DNA from: Polynucleobacter sp. MWH-UH25E
GTDB lineage: Bacteria > Pseudomonadota > Gammaproteobacteria > Burkholderiales > Burkholderiaceae
Direction: 5' to 3'
NCBI RefSeq assembly: GCF_018687095.1
Contig: NZ_CP061286.1
Coordinates: forward strand, 1,687,221-1,751,220
Length of the DNA: 64,000 nucleotides
The notes below the pieces were generated by a model. That model was not told the DNA's origin and searched no databases. It was given only the letters and a program-made list of their open reading frames with translations. The position numbers were made by a program, and so were the translations under genes. Shown piece after piece: positions 1 to 7,613 of this stretch (the stretch's first letter is position 1; every line of letters begins with the position of its first letter).

Positions 1-2909
1 CATAATACACCAGCGGTACTAGCTTGGCTACCAGCATCAACGCTAATGGTGTAACCAACGCTATTGGTTTCATCGGAGATGATTGCATCATGGGTGCTTG
101 TTGGCGCTAAGCTGACCACCACATGGTCATCGGCAATTGTAACGCCTAAAGTATCAGTACCAACTGAAAAAGCAGTTGTCCCACCAACACCGCTACCAGT
201 CAATGTGGTGATATCAGCATAGCCTCCTGAGAATCCAGAGGTTTGATCCCATGCATGGAATGTGAGAGTAGATTGCTCACCATGTGCCGCAGGCTCAGAC
301 CCAGGAACGTAATAAAGTTTGGTTGACGCATTATCGGCCAGCAACAAGGTATGGTTGTTACCAATTTGAGTGTTGTCAATTGCTGTCCAGTGATTTCCGC
401 CATCGGTTGTGTAGTACCAAGTACCATTCGCAGTATCGGCAATTCCAGAAATGGCGATGCCTTTTACCGCACCATGATCAACATCCGCTGCCTGTGCTGT
501 AAATGTACTAATCGAGTAACCATCGTTGACGCCAGGGAGTGCAACTTCATCATCAAGGTTATAGGAAGGAGAGGATGCAGTCAGTGTTGGGGCATCGTTT
601 GTACCCGTAATGGTGACTGTGACAGGCTCAACAGTAGATGCACCATTGTTATCCGTAATGGTTACGTTGTAGGTAACGGTTAATTGATCGCCTGCTGCCA
701 AAAAGGCAAATGCTTTGTCAGGTGCATTAAAGTTCCAAGCGACAGTGCCCGTGCCATTGCCCGTGCTGTCATGACTTTGCGTGCTATCCAACTTGCCGGC
801 ATTAGCAAGAATGGTTTGCAGCGCAGTTGCGTCGCCAGAAGAAATCCCGCTAGTAATATCGTTGTGATTACTATCCGTTAAGGTAAATGGGGTTGCCCTG
901 ATAGATGCCGAGTGCGTATTGGATAAATCAAAATCACTAAAGGTTATGTGACCAGCCGCTTGATCAATCACTGCGGTATTGGGATCAACAACTTCCGTAA
1001 AACCTACATTTGTTACATGACTAATGGGATCAATCCCATGAGAGGTGCTATTGCCAGCTTCGGTATTACTGATGCTACCGCCAGTAATCAAAGGCTTGTC
1101 ATTAGTACCGAAAATAGTAACAGTGACATTAGTTGATGCAGTACCGCCATTACCATCATCAACCTGAACGGTATAAGTCAGGTTTAACTTTTCACCTTGC
1201 GCTAGGAAAGCGAATTTATTGTCTTCAACGGAAAAATTCCAGGCGATTTTTCCAATGCCATCACCCCCTGAATTACTCACAATACTATCAACAGAAGGTG
1301 TGCTTGCAGTAGTAAATGCAGCAGTCAAAGCAGACTTGAGATTAGCTTGCTCAATTGGAGTAAGACTCGTTAAGGCAACAGCCTGATTGCTTGCATCGGT
1401 ATAAGTGATATAACCCGATTGCAGATCATTGCTTGAACTCAATGGGCCATTCGTAACCGAGACGGTGTGCACATTGAGCACATCTGGATCGGCAAAATTA
1501 ATAATGCCCGTCGCAATATCGGATACACCGTTCACTGGCTGTCCAGACTGAACCAATTCTGTGAATGTAGCATTGGATACGTAACTGGTGGGGTCCACAG
1601 AGACTGAGGTTGGCAAAACAGCAGTAATACTCGCCCCTGTGATAACAGGGAGATCGTTCGTACCAGTGATGACAATCGAGAATTGTTGGGTAGCTGAACT
1701 TAAGCCAGAGCCCGTATTCGAGATAGTAACGTTGTAGGTAACCGTTAATGTTTGGCCAACAGATAGCGCATCAAACGTTTTGTCAGGAACCGTAAATAAC
1801 AAAGGCAATGTCTTGAGGTAGCCCTGCAGACCAGTGCCTGGATCGGTAGTAATGACACTCGAATAGTTTTGTGGATCAATCGAAAATACTTGGGTGATGT
1901 TTCCAGTATTGTTGGGGTCAGGAGATAAGGCGGTGCTAAGTGCAGTCAGCTGCAATTCTGATAAGGCACTGCCACCAACGTCGCTAGCAACTAAATTATT
2001 CAGAGAGATCGAAACCAGTTGCGTATTAATTGGATTGGGATCAAAGAACTGAATTTGCGCTACATCTCCAGTAGGTAGGCCAGTTGCAGGATTAGTGCTC
2101 GATGCGCTTGATAGATTGGTGCCACCAAGAATCTCTACGACATTGGTAGAAATTGAACTCAACAACGAGGGTGATGCCGCAACTTCAGGTCCACCAGATG
2201 AGGTATTTAAGGGATTTGCAGGTACTGGCGGCCCGCTTCCACCACCGCCACCAAGGGTTACGGTATCAACTGTTGTTGTTGGAGGGGTTGTCGTTGTTGG
2301 AGCAGTAGTCGGCGCTGTTGTTGGGGCGGGAGAACCACCATCGCCGGTAGGGGCCGACGTCGTTGTTCCTGATGTAGTACCAGTGCCAGCTGTAACAGGG
2401 GATGCGCCAGTTGTAACGGGAGTTCCGGGTGCCCCGGGAGGTGCAATAGCAACCCCAGCTGCGGCTTGTGCAGTTGCGGCCTGCCCTACAGGCCCAATGG
2501 TCCCACCACCCTGCTGACCTTGACCGCCACCATCAATGTTGGCCGTACCTACACCAGCAAAAGCAGTGACTGTAAGACCAGCGCCGTTGTAATTAGCTCC
2601 ATTTCCAGCGATACGTCCCAGAGCATCTGTACCGCCCCCCGTGTAACCCCCACCTAGGGAAGTGTTAGCACTTGTGCCAAGAGCTGAATTCGCACCTACG
2701 GCATTTTGATTGGCAACATTATTATTTGGGTTGGTGGTGCTATTGAGAAGACTGGGGCCATCTTGTGGGCCAACATTATTCGTTGAAACAGGAGCATCTG
2801 CCCTCGCTTGCGTTGGCGCCTCAGGACCAGCCTGTTGCAACGATGTAATGTTATCTAGATGTTGCGCATCAAACGTTTGTTGTGTTGATGAGGTATTTGC
2901 ATCTGCCAT
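1..2909 (-). CDS. Giant VCBS-repeat surface adhesin, N-terminal part (truncated by window edge)
   Basis: Reading the minus strand from the ATG at 2909 gives 969 codons with no stop to the window edge, so only the N-terminal part is seen. Residues 1-240 are low-complexity Gly/Ala/Thr/Pro/Asn, including a PT-rich run near 195-212. Three VCBS/Ig-like repeats follow, each closing with a GTND motif (about residues 416, 601 and 769) and preceded by a conserved LTVTYNVT-type strand; a fourth, different repeat region starts near 780. No signal peptide is visible, as expected for type I secretion, where the export signal is C-terminal and here off-window. The gene is last in the secretion operon, 147 bases after the FecR-protein gene. 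An AAAG tetrapeptide at 149-152 resembles LapG-type cleavage sites but lies in Ala-rich sequence. Likely role: biofilm or surface attachment (inferred from family and context). Confidence 0.88.
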   Translation of the reverse strand, partial: MADANTSSTQQTFDAQHLDNITSLQQAGPEAPTQARADAPVSTNNVGPQDGPSLLNSTTNPNNNVANQNAVGANSALGTSANTSLGGGYTGGGTDALGRIAGNGANYNGAGLTVTAFAGVGTANIDGGGQGQQGGGTIGPVGQAATAQAAAGVAIAPPGAPGTPVTTGASPVTAGTGTTSGTTTSAPTGDGGSPAPTTAPTTAPTTTTPPTTTVDTVTLGGGGGSGPPVPANPLNTSSGGPEVAASPSLLSSISTNVVEILGGTNLSSASSTNPATGLPTGDVAQIQFFDPNPINTQLVSISLNNLVASDVGGSALSELQLTALSTALSPDPNNTGNITQVFSIDPQNYSSVITTDPGTGLQGYLKTLPLLFTVPDKTFDALSVGQTLTVTYNVTISNTGSGLSSATQQFSIVITGTNDLPVITGASITAVLPTSVSVDPTSYVSNATFTELVQSGQPVNGVSDIATGIINFADPDVLNVHTVSVTNGPLSSSNDLQSGYITYTDASNQAVALTSLTPIEQANLKSALTAAFTTASTPSVDSIVSNSGGDGIGKIAWNFSVEDNKFAFLAQGEKLNLTYTVQVDDGNGGTASTNVTVTIFGTNDKPLITGGSISNTEAGNSTSHGIDPISHVTNVGFTEVVDPNTAVIDQAAGHITFSDFDLSNTHSASIRATPFTLTDSNHNDITSGISSGDATALQTILANAGKLDSTQSHDSTGNGTGTVAWNFNAPDKAFAFLAAGDQLTVTYNVTITDNNGASTVEPVTVTITGTNDAPTLTASSPSYNLDDEVALPGVNDGYSISTFTAQAADVDHGAVKGIAISGIADTANGTWYYTTDGGNHWTAIDNTQIGNNHTLLLADNASTKLYYVPGSEPAAHGEQSTLTFHAWDQTSGFSGGYADITTLTGSGVGGTTAFSVGTDTLGVTIADDHVVVSLAPTSTHDAIISDETNSVGYTISVDAGSQASTAGVL

Positions 2910-2938
2910 GGCGTCTTCTCGTATTTCTATAGAAATTG

Positions 2939-2957
2939 ACAAGGAAAAAACCCTTGT
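2939..2957 (-). promoter_or_regulatory. Hairpin in the leader of the adhesin gene
   Basis: ACAAGG and CCTTGT form a perfect 6-bp inverted repeat around a T-rich loop on the minus strand, about 30 bases upstream of the adhesin ATG. It could be a weak terminator or attenuator between the FecR-protein gene and the adhesin, or a leader structure affecting translation. No riboswitch class is recognised. Confidence 0.35.
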
Positions 2958-3056
2958 TTACGCCTTGACTGTATGCTTGCGAGTTATAGCTTACAACACT
3001 GATATTTGTTCTATAACTATAGTTGTATAATTTTGATGGATTTTGTTAGATTGGTA

Positions 3057-4895
3057 TCAGCGTTTGAACACCGCCACCCCCTGCACCACATTGTTACCGG
3101 TATTAAAGTTATAGGACATACCAGCAGCTTGGGCAGGCGTCAAAGAAGGATTGACCGCTCCCCCTCCGTAAAACGTGATATTACCGCTTCCAGCACATCC
3201 TGCAGCGCACAAATTGAGACTCCCTGCAGTCTTCATAACATTGGTAGAAATCGTATTTGAGGCGGCGCTGGGACTCAACCCGCCCGAAAACGTCATGTTA
3301 TAGATGCCATAGCCAGACGATTGGGTATTAAACATGCCCAAATTACCACTTAACTGAGCACTTGCAAAATTTGCAGTCATTGAACCGCTAGTTACCGACC
3401 AAGTACCTTGGGAGGCTCCGACAGGAGTTGGCGTGGTTGCGGCCAACAACGCAAAATTGAGTACTGAACCATTCACTACAAATTGATTAAGATTGGCAGT
3501 ACTAGTTCTATCGCCAACAATGTAATGAAAGCCATTGCCAGCTGGAATCGTTACAGGGCCACCACTGTTATAGCCAGCAATTTGTAGAATATCGCCATTG
3601 GCCCAACGACCCCAGGAAACCACATTATTCAAATTGCCGCCCTCAATCTGTTGAGCGGTTCCAATGGCATAGGTTACCGGTATGTTGGTACCCGTAACAT
3701 GATAAACATTTGGATCTAGCCCAATCTGAGTCATGTAAGCCGTTTGACCAGAAGTGGCTGATGGCGTGACTGCCATGGCATTGAGGGTTACACCGCCACT
3801 GACTGGATTTGAATCAGGCAGGATATTGTGGGGAGGCAGCCCATCACTGCCTAGGGTTCCCGCGGGATATGTTTCCGCCTTTTGCAAGTAAAAGGCATAG
3901 CCTGCATTGGCTTGCACAGGGAGGCCATTTCCTAATCCAGGGTCGTTATAGAGCTGGGACGGTACAAAAGCATTAGTGCTGGCAGCAAGTGCTGGCGGCT
4001 GGGTCACTGTCACCCCAGTTACATTGGGCAGCGCGCTTGTTGCTACTGGCACCTGTGCGTCGGCGGATTTTGATGGTGCACTAACTGCAACTGCTAAGGA
4101 AGGGATTTCTGTGACGGCATCGCTACGGCCTTTTGGCTTGGCAGACTTTTGTCCTGTTAATGGGTCTGGCAAGAAATTGGGTGGGGCAATAATGAACTGG
4201 GGCTTGGTGTCTTTGTCAGAAACATACAGGTACTGATTAACGCCTACCGCCTCAACGGATACCTGGTTCTTAACCACAATCTTGCCCTCAAATACACCAG
4301 CATATAAACCATCTTTGACTGGGGTTTTATCGGGATTAAAACAGTTGCCCTCGCACACATTGATGTTAAATCCAGTTCCTCGGATACCAACGGTAGCCAC
4401 TACCGCATTAATTTGCAGATTGTCTTTATTTTCACGGCCAATAGCACCTGTAACTGCCCTCACCCCGCCCTTTACCAAGCTTAATTCAGCTTTTTCAGAG
4501 CCATCAGTCTTGCCATTGAAGTTGTATTGATTAATCTTAAATTCAGATTGCGCACGCAATGCAATCACAGCGCCATCGCTCATGCGTAGTTGAGCATTAC
4601 TCGCGATACCCGTAACAACAGCATCGCCCGCCAAAATATCGGCACCTTTCGCCAATGCGATTGCTTGTCCACCACGCATAGCCTTGACATCTCCAATTGC
4701 CATCAACACTTTGCCCGCAGCGGCTGGGGTTTGAGCCTGAGCGTTACCAAGATGGATCATGGCAATAAGCAAGAGCAACACTATGCCAAGCATGCGAGTC
4801 TGATGCAATTTGAAGTAGACGGAAATTCGAGTCATAGCAACCCCCGCAACGCTGTGAAGTAGGTGGGCAGTGCGCATGAAAGACAAGGCGTTCAT
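3057..4895 (-). CDS. FecR-domain exported protein with C-terminal beta-barrel-like domain
   Basis: 612 residues from the ATG at 4895, directly after the upstream TAA. An internal ATG at 4835 (residue 21) is preceded by a GGGGG stretch and yields a cleaner Sec signal peptide, with hydrophobic core MLGIVLLLLIAMIHLG and AQA cleavage, so translation may start there. A FecR domain (PF04773 type) spans about 62-205, with the typical GGVRAVTG and GIRGTGF motifs. The middle is low-complexity. The last ~180 residues are Gly/Ser/Asn-rich alternating strands ending in GVAVFKR, recalling the C-terminal 8-strand barrels of TbpB-like Slam substrates. It follows the TPR-barrel gene with no gap. FecR here is probably a ligand-binding or surface module, not an anti-sigma regulator, because no sigma factor is nearby. 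The function is inferred. Confidence 0.8.
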   Translation of the reverse strand: MNALSFMRTAHLLHSVAGVAMTRISVYFKLHQTRMLGIVLLLLIAMIHLGNAQAQTPAAAGKVLMAIGDVKAMRGGQAIALAKGADILAGDAVVTGIASNAQLRMSDGAVIALRAQSEFKINQYNFNGKTDGSEKAELSLVKGGVRAVTGAIGRENKDNLQINAVVATVGIRGTGFNINVCEGNCFNPDKTPVKDGLYAGVFEGKIVVKNQVSVEAVGVNQYLYVSDKDTKPQFIIAPPNFLPDPLTGQKSAKPKGRSDAVTEIPSLAVAVSAPSKSADAQVPVATSALPNVTGVTVTQPPALAASTNAFVPSQLYNDPGLGNGLPVQANAGYAFYLQKAETYPAGTLGSDGLPPHNILPDSNPVSGGVTLNAMAVTPSATSGQTAYMTQIGLDPNVYHVTGTNIPVTYAIGTAQQIEGGNLNNVVSWGRWANGDILQIAGYNSGGPVTIPAGNGFHYIVGDRTSTANLNQFVVNGSVLNFALLAATTPTPVGASQGTWSVTSGSMTANFASAQLSGNLGMFNTQSSGYGIYNMTFSGGLSPSAASNTISTNVMKTAGSLNLCAAGCAGSGNITFYGGGAVNPSLTPAQAAGMSYNFNTGNNVVQGVAVFKR

Positions 4896-6710
4896 TTAGT
4901 TTGAGTCCCAAGCATATCGTAATTTAATCGCACCTGTCCACTGTTCGTATCCATACAAAACAAGATTCGATTGGTTGTTGTAGTAGGTAAACTCCATTCG
5001 AGCAGATAACTCTTTAGTCAATTTGTATTGCAATACGGCGTTACCAGAATACAAATTATCTTTACGTGCAGCTTGGTAAAGCAGATCATTAGCATCGTAT
5101 TTACTTTGCGCATAGCCAGCCCCTAAGGTGATACCAAATTTATCGGTTGGCAAAAAGCTAGCTTGCAAGGTTGCGCCATTAATTTTTCTGCCTAAGTCGG
5201 GGCGATTGCTCGTATCGGTTTGGTGTGATGTACTCAGAGCCGCATCCAATACAGGCTTCCACTTGACCGTAGGAAATGCCTTGCGATAGCCTGCGGTGAC
5301 AATATTGAGGTTTGAGTTATAAGCATTAAATTGGCTTGGGTACTGCAATACGGTACTGCCGACTGCCAGCATAGCTGACTGCGTATCAGTGAGCTGACGT
5401 ACATACTCACCGCCTGCGCCATAGGTATTAGGCACCGGCACCTGATCAATCTGCGCAATACTGCCAAAGCCTGCAATTTTGTAAGTATTCGGTCCGTCAG
5501 TAATTTTGACACCAGTAGTGGCGTTCGTAACGTTTAAGTTATAACCATTGACCTGCGAATAGCGCTGTGCACTGGTATTGGCATTCGCAAATACACTCAC
5601 ATCGGAAGTGATCGGCATGGCAAAATTTGCCCCGATACTGTCATAGCCAAATACCGATTTTTGCGGGAGCGAGCTCGCACCTAGGGTAATGGGGCCGATA
5701 TAAGGCAGAATAATGTTATTGACTGCAGTGGCAGCGTTGACATTATTGTTGTAACCCATACCCAGCTCTACATAAAAGCCATACGTGGCCTTATACATCC
5801 CCTCTTTAGCCTTAATGTCATCTAAGTACACGTTAATAGTTGACACTACTCCAGCTGGCGGTTGATTTTTCTTAACCGCTAAAAACTCATCTTTTGCTCG
5901 CAGATACTCGCCTTGCGCATAGTAAGCTCGCGCCAATTCCAAACGAACCAAGTCGTTATTGGGGTCATTCAGCAGTACACGTTCTAGCGATAGTACGCCC
6001 ATAGAAACATGTCCTGTTTCAGTCGCAGCAACCCCATAGAAATAATCAAAGAGTGGATCGCCCATGAGCTCGGGATGCTTTGATCCAAGAGCATAGGCCT
6101 CGGCGGATTTTTTTTGCTCAATGAGCACTTTCATCTCATCAGCAACATCAGCGTTACTAGTCGTGCCGATGATCGCGGTCGCCAAAATGGCGCCGTACAT
6201 CGAGGGTTTCATGAGTGGTATAGAAATATTTAAAGCCGCATTAAACCCATCCCTCATGCAGTGATAGCCAGTCACGACTACCTTACGCAAATCCTCACCA
6301 AGTTGATTGAAGCACATAAAGGTAAGTCGGATAACGAAAATGATGACATTCACTGGAATCGAGAAAAGATTAAGCGTGACCTTACCCAAATAAACCAAAC
6401 CATCATCGAACAATTTGCAGATTACCAATGTGATTCGCACAATTTTGCTAGTTTCTCTTAACCAAATTTCCTGACTTCGTACACAAAGGGCATATGCATT
6501 TTGGTACGCAAAAGGATACGCAAAGGCCTTGAATTTTTTGGCACATTCAGACAGTAGGCTAATGAGTAAATTAAAACTGAGCACTAAGCCTGTCAAAACG
6601 CTCAAGCTAATAATGCAAAGTGCGTAGTCTAACTTTTTAACGCAGTGCTTCACCAAGCCATTCGCCGTGGTCTGCAGATGTGTAAGAGATGACCGTAATT
6701 GACTGAACAT
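4896..6710 (-). CDS. TPR + outer membrane beta-barrel protein, Slam/DUF560-like (type XI secretion candidate)
   Basis: 604 residues. TPR-like helices span about 190-305 (for example LVRLELARAYYAQGEYLRA). They are followed by a C-terminal barrel of about 290 residues opening with GMGYNNNVN, a pattern typical of Slam/DUF560 translocons, which move lipoproteins or hemophores across the outer membrane. The start is puzzling. The ATG at 6710 lies 3 bases after the previous stop, which suits coupling, but residues 1-166 hold several hydrophobic segments (about 28-54, 91-103 and 108-132). A plausible signal peptide begins only at Met167 (6212), ending SNA before DVADE. The extension has no stop codon, so it looks coding. 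The final residues DSN lack the usual terminal aromatic. Likely partner: the FecR-domain protein encoded next. Confidence 0.72.
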   Translation of the reverse strand: MFSQLRSSLTHLQTTANGLVKHCVKKLDYALCIISLSVLTGLVLSFNLLISLLSECAKKFKAFAYPFAYQNAYALCVRSQEIWLRETSKIVRITLVICKLFDDGLVYLGKVTLNLFSIPVNVIIFVIRLTFMCFNQLGEDLRKVVVTGYHCMRDGFNAALNISIPLMKPSMYGAILATAIIGTTSNADVADEMKVLIEQKKSAEAYALGSKHPELMGDPLFDYFYGVAATETGHVSMGVLSLERVLLNDPNNDLVRLELARAYYAQGEYLRAKDEFLAVKKNQPPAGVVSTINVYLDDIKAKEGMYKATYGFYVELGMGYNNNVNAATAVNNIILPYIGPITLGASSLPQKSVFGYDSIGANFAMPITSDVSVFANANTSAQRYSQVNGYNLNVTNATTGVKITDGPNTYKIAGFGSIAQIDQVPVPNTYGAGGEYVRQLTDTQSAMLAVGSTVLQYPSQFNAYNSNLNIVTAGYRKAFPTVKWKPVLDAALSTSHQTDTSNRPDLGRKINGATLQASFLPTDKFGITLGAGYAQSKYDANDLLYQAARKDNLYSGNAVLQYKLTKELSARMEFTYYNNQSNLVLYGYEQWTGAIKLRYAWDSN

Positions 6711-6713
6711 GAT

Positions 6714-7613
6714 TTAGTTTAAAAAGGGGTCTCTCAACACTTGTTTATAACAATTGATAAAAGCAGTATGCTTTTGATCAAACTCTGCGCAACGGGAGGC
6801 AACTTTGAGAGAGCGGCGATGCAGTTCATCCTTGTCCATGTGATAAGGCCCCTGCAACTTCTCAAACTGTTGCGCCCTTGCATCTAAGTAGTTTTGCTCA
6901 AAACCACTGAGCCCATAAAAGGTAATTTCTTCGGTGCTGAGACGATAAACCCCTTTGAATTGGTGGGATTGCATCGCCTGAAATAAATCTGGTGGCATTC
7001 CCATCTGCGCAAAATAAACAGGCACGGCTTTCTCAAAGCGCTCTAGCATTTCTCTTGCTTGTGGATTGGTTTTAACATCAATCTCCTCCAAGATTTTTGC
7101 ATTAGCATCGCTTTTCGTAATGCGGCCGCGATGTATGCCAACCGTGTATGCAGGTGCAGCCCTAACCACGCCGCTAGCTAAAACAAAAATACACGCACTG
7201 GCACATTGCCCGGTGACAAACACATGGGCTTTATTAGCTCGCAGAATTTCACCAATCTTCATGGCAGCAATGCCATCGCCGCCTGGCGAATCTAACAACA
7301 CAATCAATCCTGCTGGAATGGGGTCGCTATTAACACTACCAATAGAAGTGCGAATGGATTCCAAAACTTTTTTGGAGATTTGACCTTTGATGGCCATCAC
7401 CACTACTCTACCCTCTGGCTTAGATTCGGATTTTTCCTCGCTCACGGCATTTGCAAGAGGGGGTCTAGCAGTGACTCCCTTATCCATGTTTACAGTAGGA
7501 CTTGGAGAGATCGTCTGCAATGAAACTGTCAAGGCAGATGTTCGAACAGAAGCATGAGCAACTACAGAGAGCAGGCTTGCTATCAAAAAGGTTAGTAGCA
7601 AGGTAAATCTCAT
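6714..7613 (-). CDS. Periplasmic ClpP/SppA-like serine protease-fold protein (COG3904-like)
   Basis: 299 residues with a clear Sec signal peptide (MRFTLLLTFLIASLLSVVAHA). The ClpP/crotonase-like core shows LIVLLDSPGGDG (about 104-114), the nucleophile-elbow-like GQCASACIFVLASG with candidate catalytic Ser139, and GIHRGR with candidate His161, all in ClpP order. Cys137 and Cys141 flank the serine and could form a disulfide. It overlaps the LuxR gene by 4 bases (ATGA) and is followed 3 bases later by the TPR-barrel gene, so it is translationally coupled within the adhesin operon. It could process or release the adhesin or FecR protein, a role filled by LapG in other adhesin systems; that is inference. 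Proteolytic activity is not certain for this family. Confidence 0.75.
   Translation of the reverse strand: MRFTLLLTFLIASLLSVVAHASVRTSALTVSLQTISPSPTVNMDKGVTARPPLANAVSEEKSESKPEGRVVVMAIKGQISKKVLESIRTSIGSVNSDPIPAGLIVLLDSPGGDGIAAMKIGEILRANKAHVFVTGQCASACIFVLASGVVRAAPAYTVGIHRGRITKSDANAKILEEIDVKTNPQAREMLERFEKAVPVYFAQMGMPPDLFQAMQSHQFKGVYRLSTEEITFYGLSGFEQNYLDARAQQFEKLQGPYHMDKDELHRRSLKVASRCAEFDQKHTAFINCYKQVLRDPFLN

Noticed and set aside
351..683. Plus-strand open frame with many Cys residues
   Set aside because: It lies opposite a conserved repeat of the adhesin, has odd composition and no homology pattern.
416..2200. VCBS repeats considered as a DNA tandem repeat array
   Set aside because: The repeats are seen only at protein level (spacing about 185 and 168 residues) and differ strongly in DNA.
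2095..2517. Plus-strand open frame of 140 codons rich in Gly, Val and Pro
   Set aside because: It is the complement of the Pro/Thr/Gly-rich part of the adhesin, whose frame is continuous over 969 codons and shows VCBS motifs. No domain or ribosome site supports it.
3057..4895. FecR protein as an anti-sigma factor of an iron-uptake switch
   Set aside because: It has a Sec signal peptide and no FecI-type sigma factor or TonB-dependent receptor nearby.
6261..6461. Plus-strand frame inside the N-terminal extension of the TPR-barrel gene
   Set aside because: Short, no recognisable motif, and opposite an intact coupled frame; the minus-strand frame is preferred.
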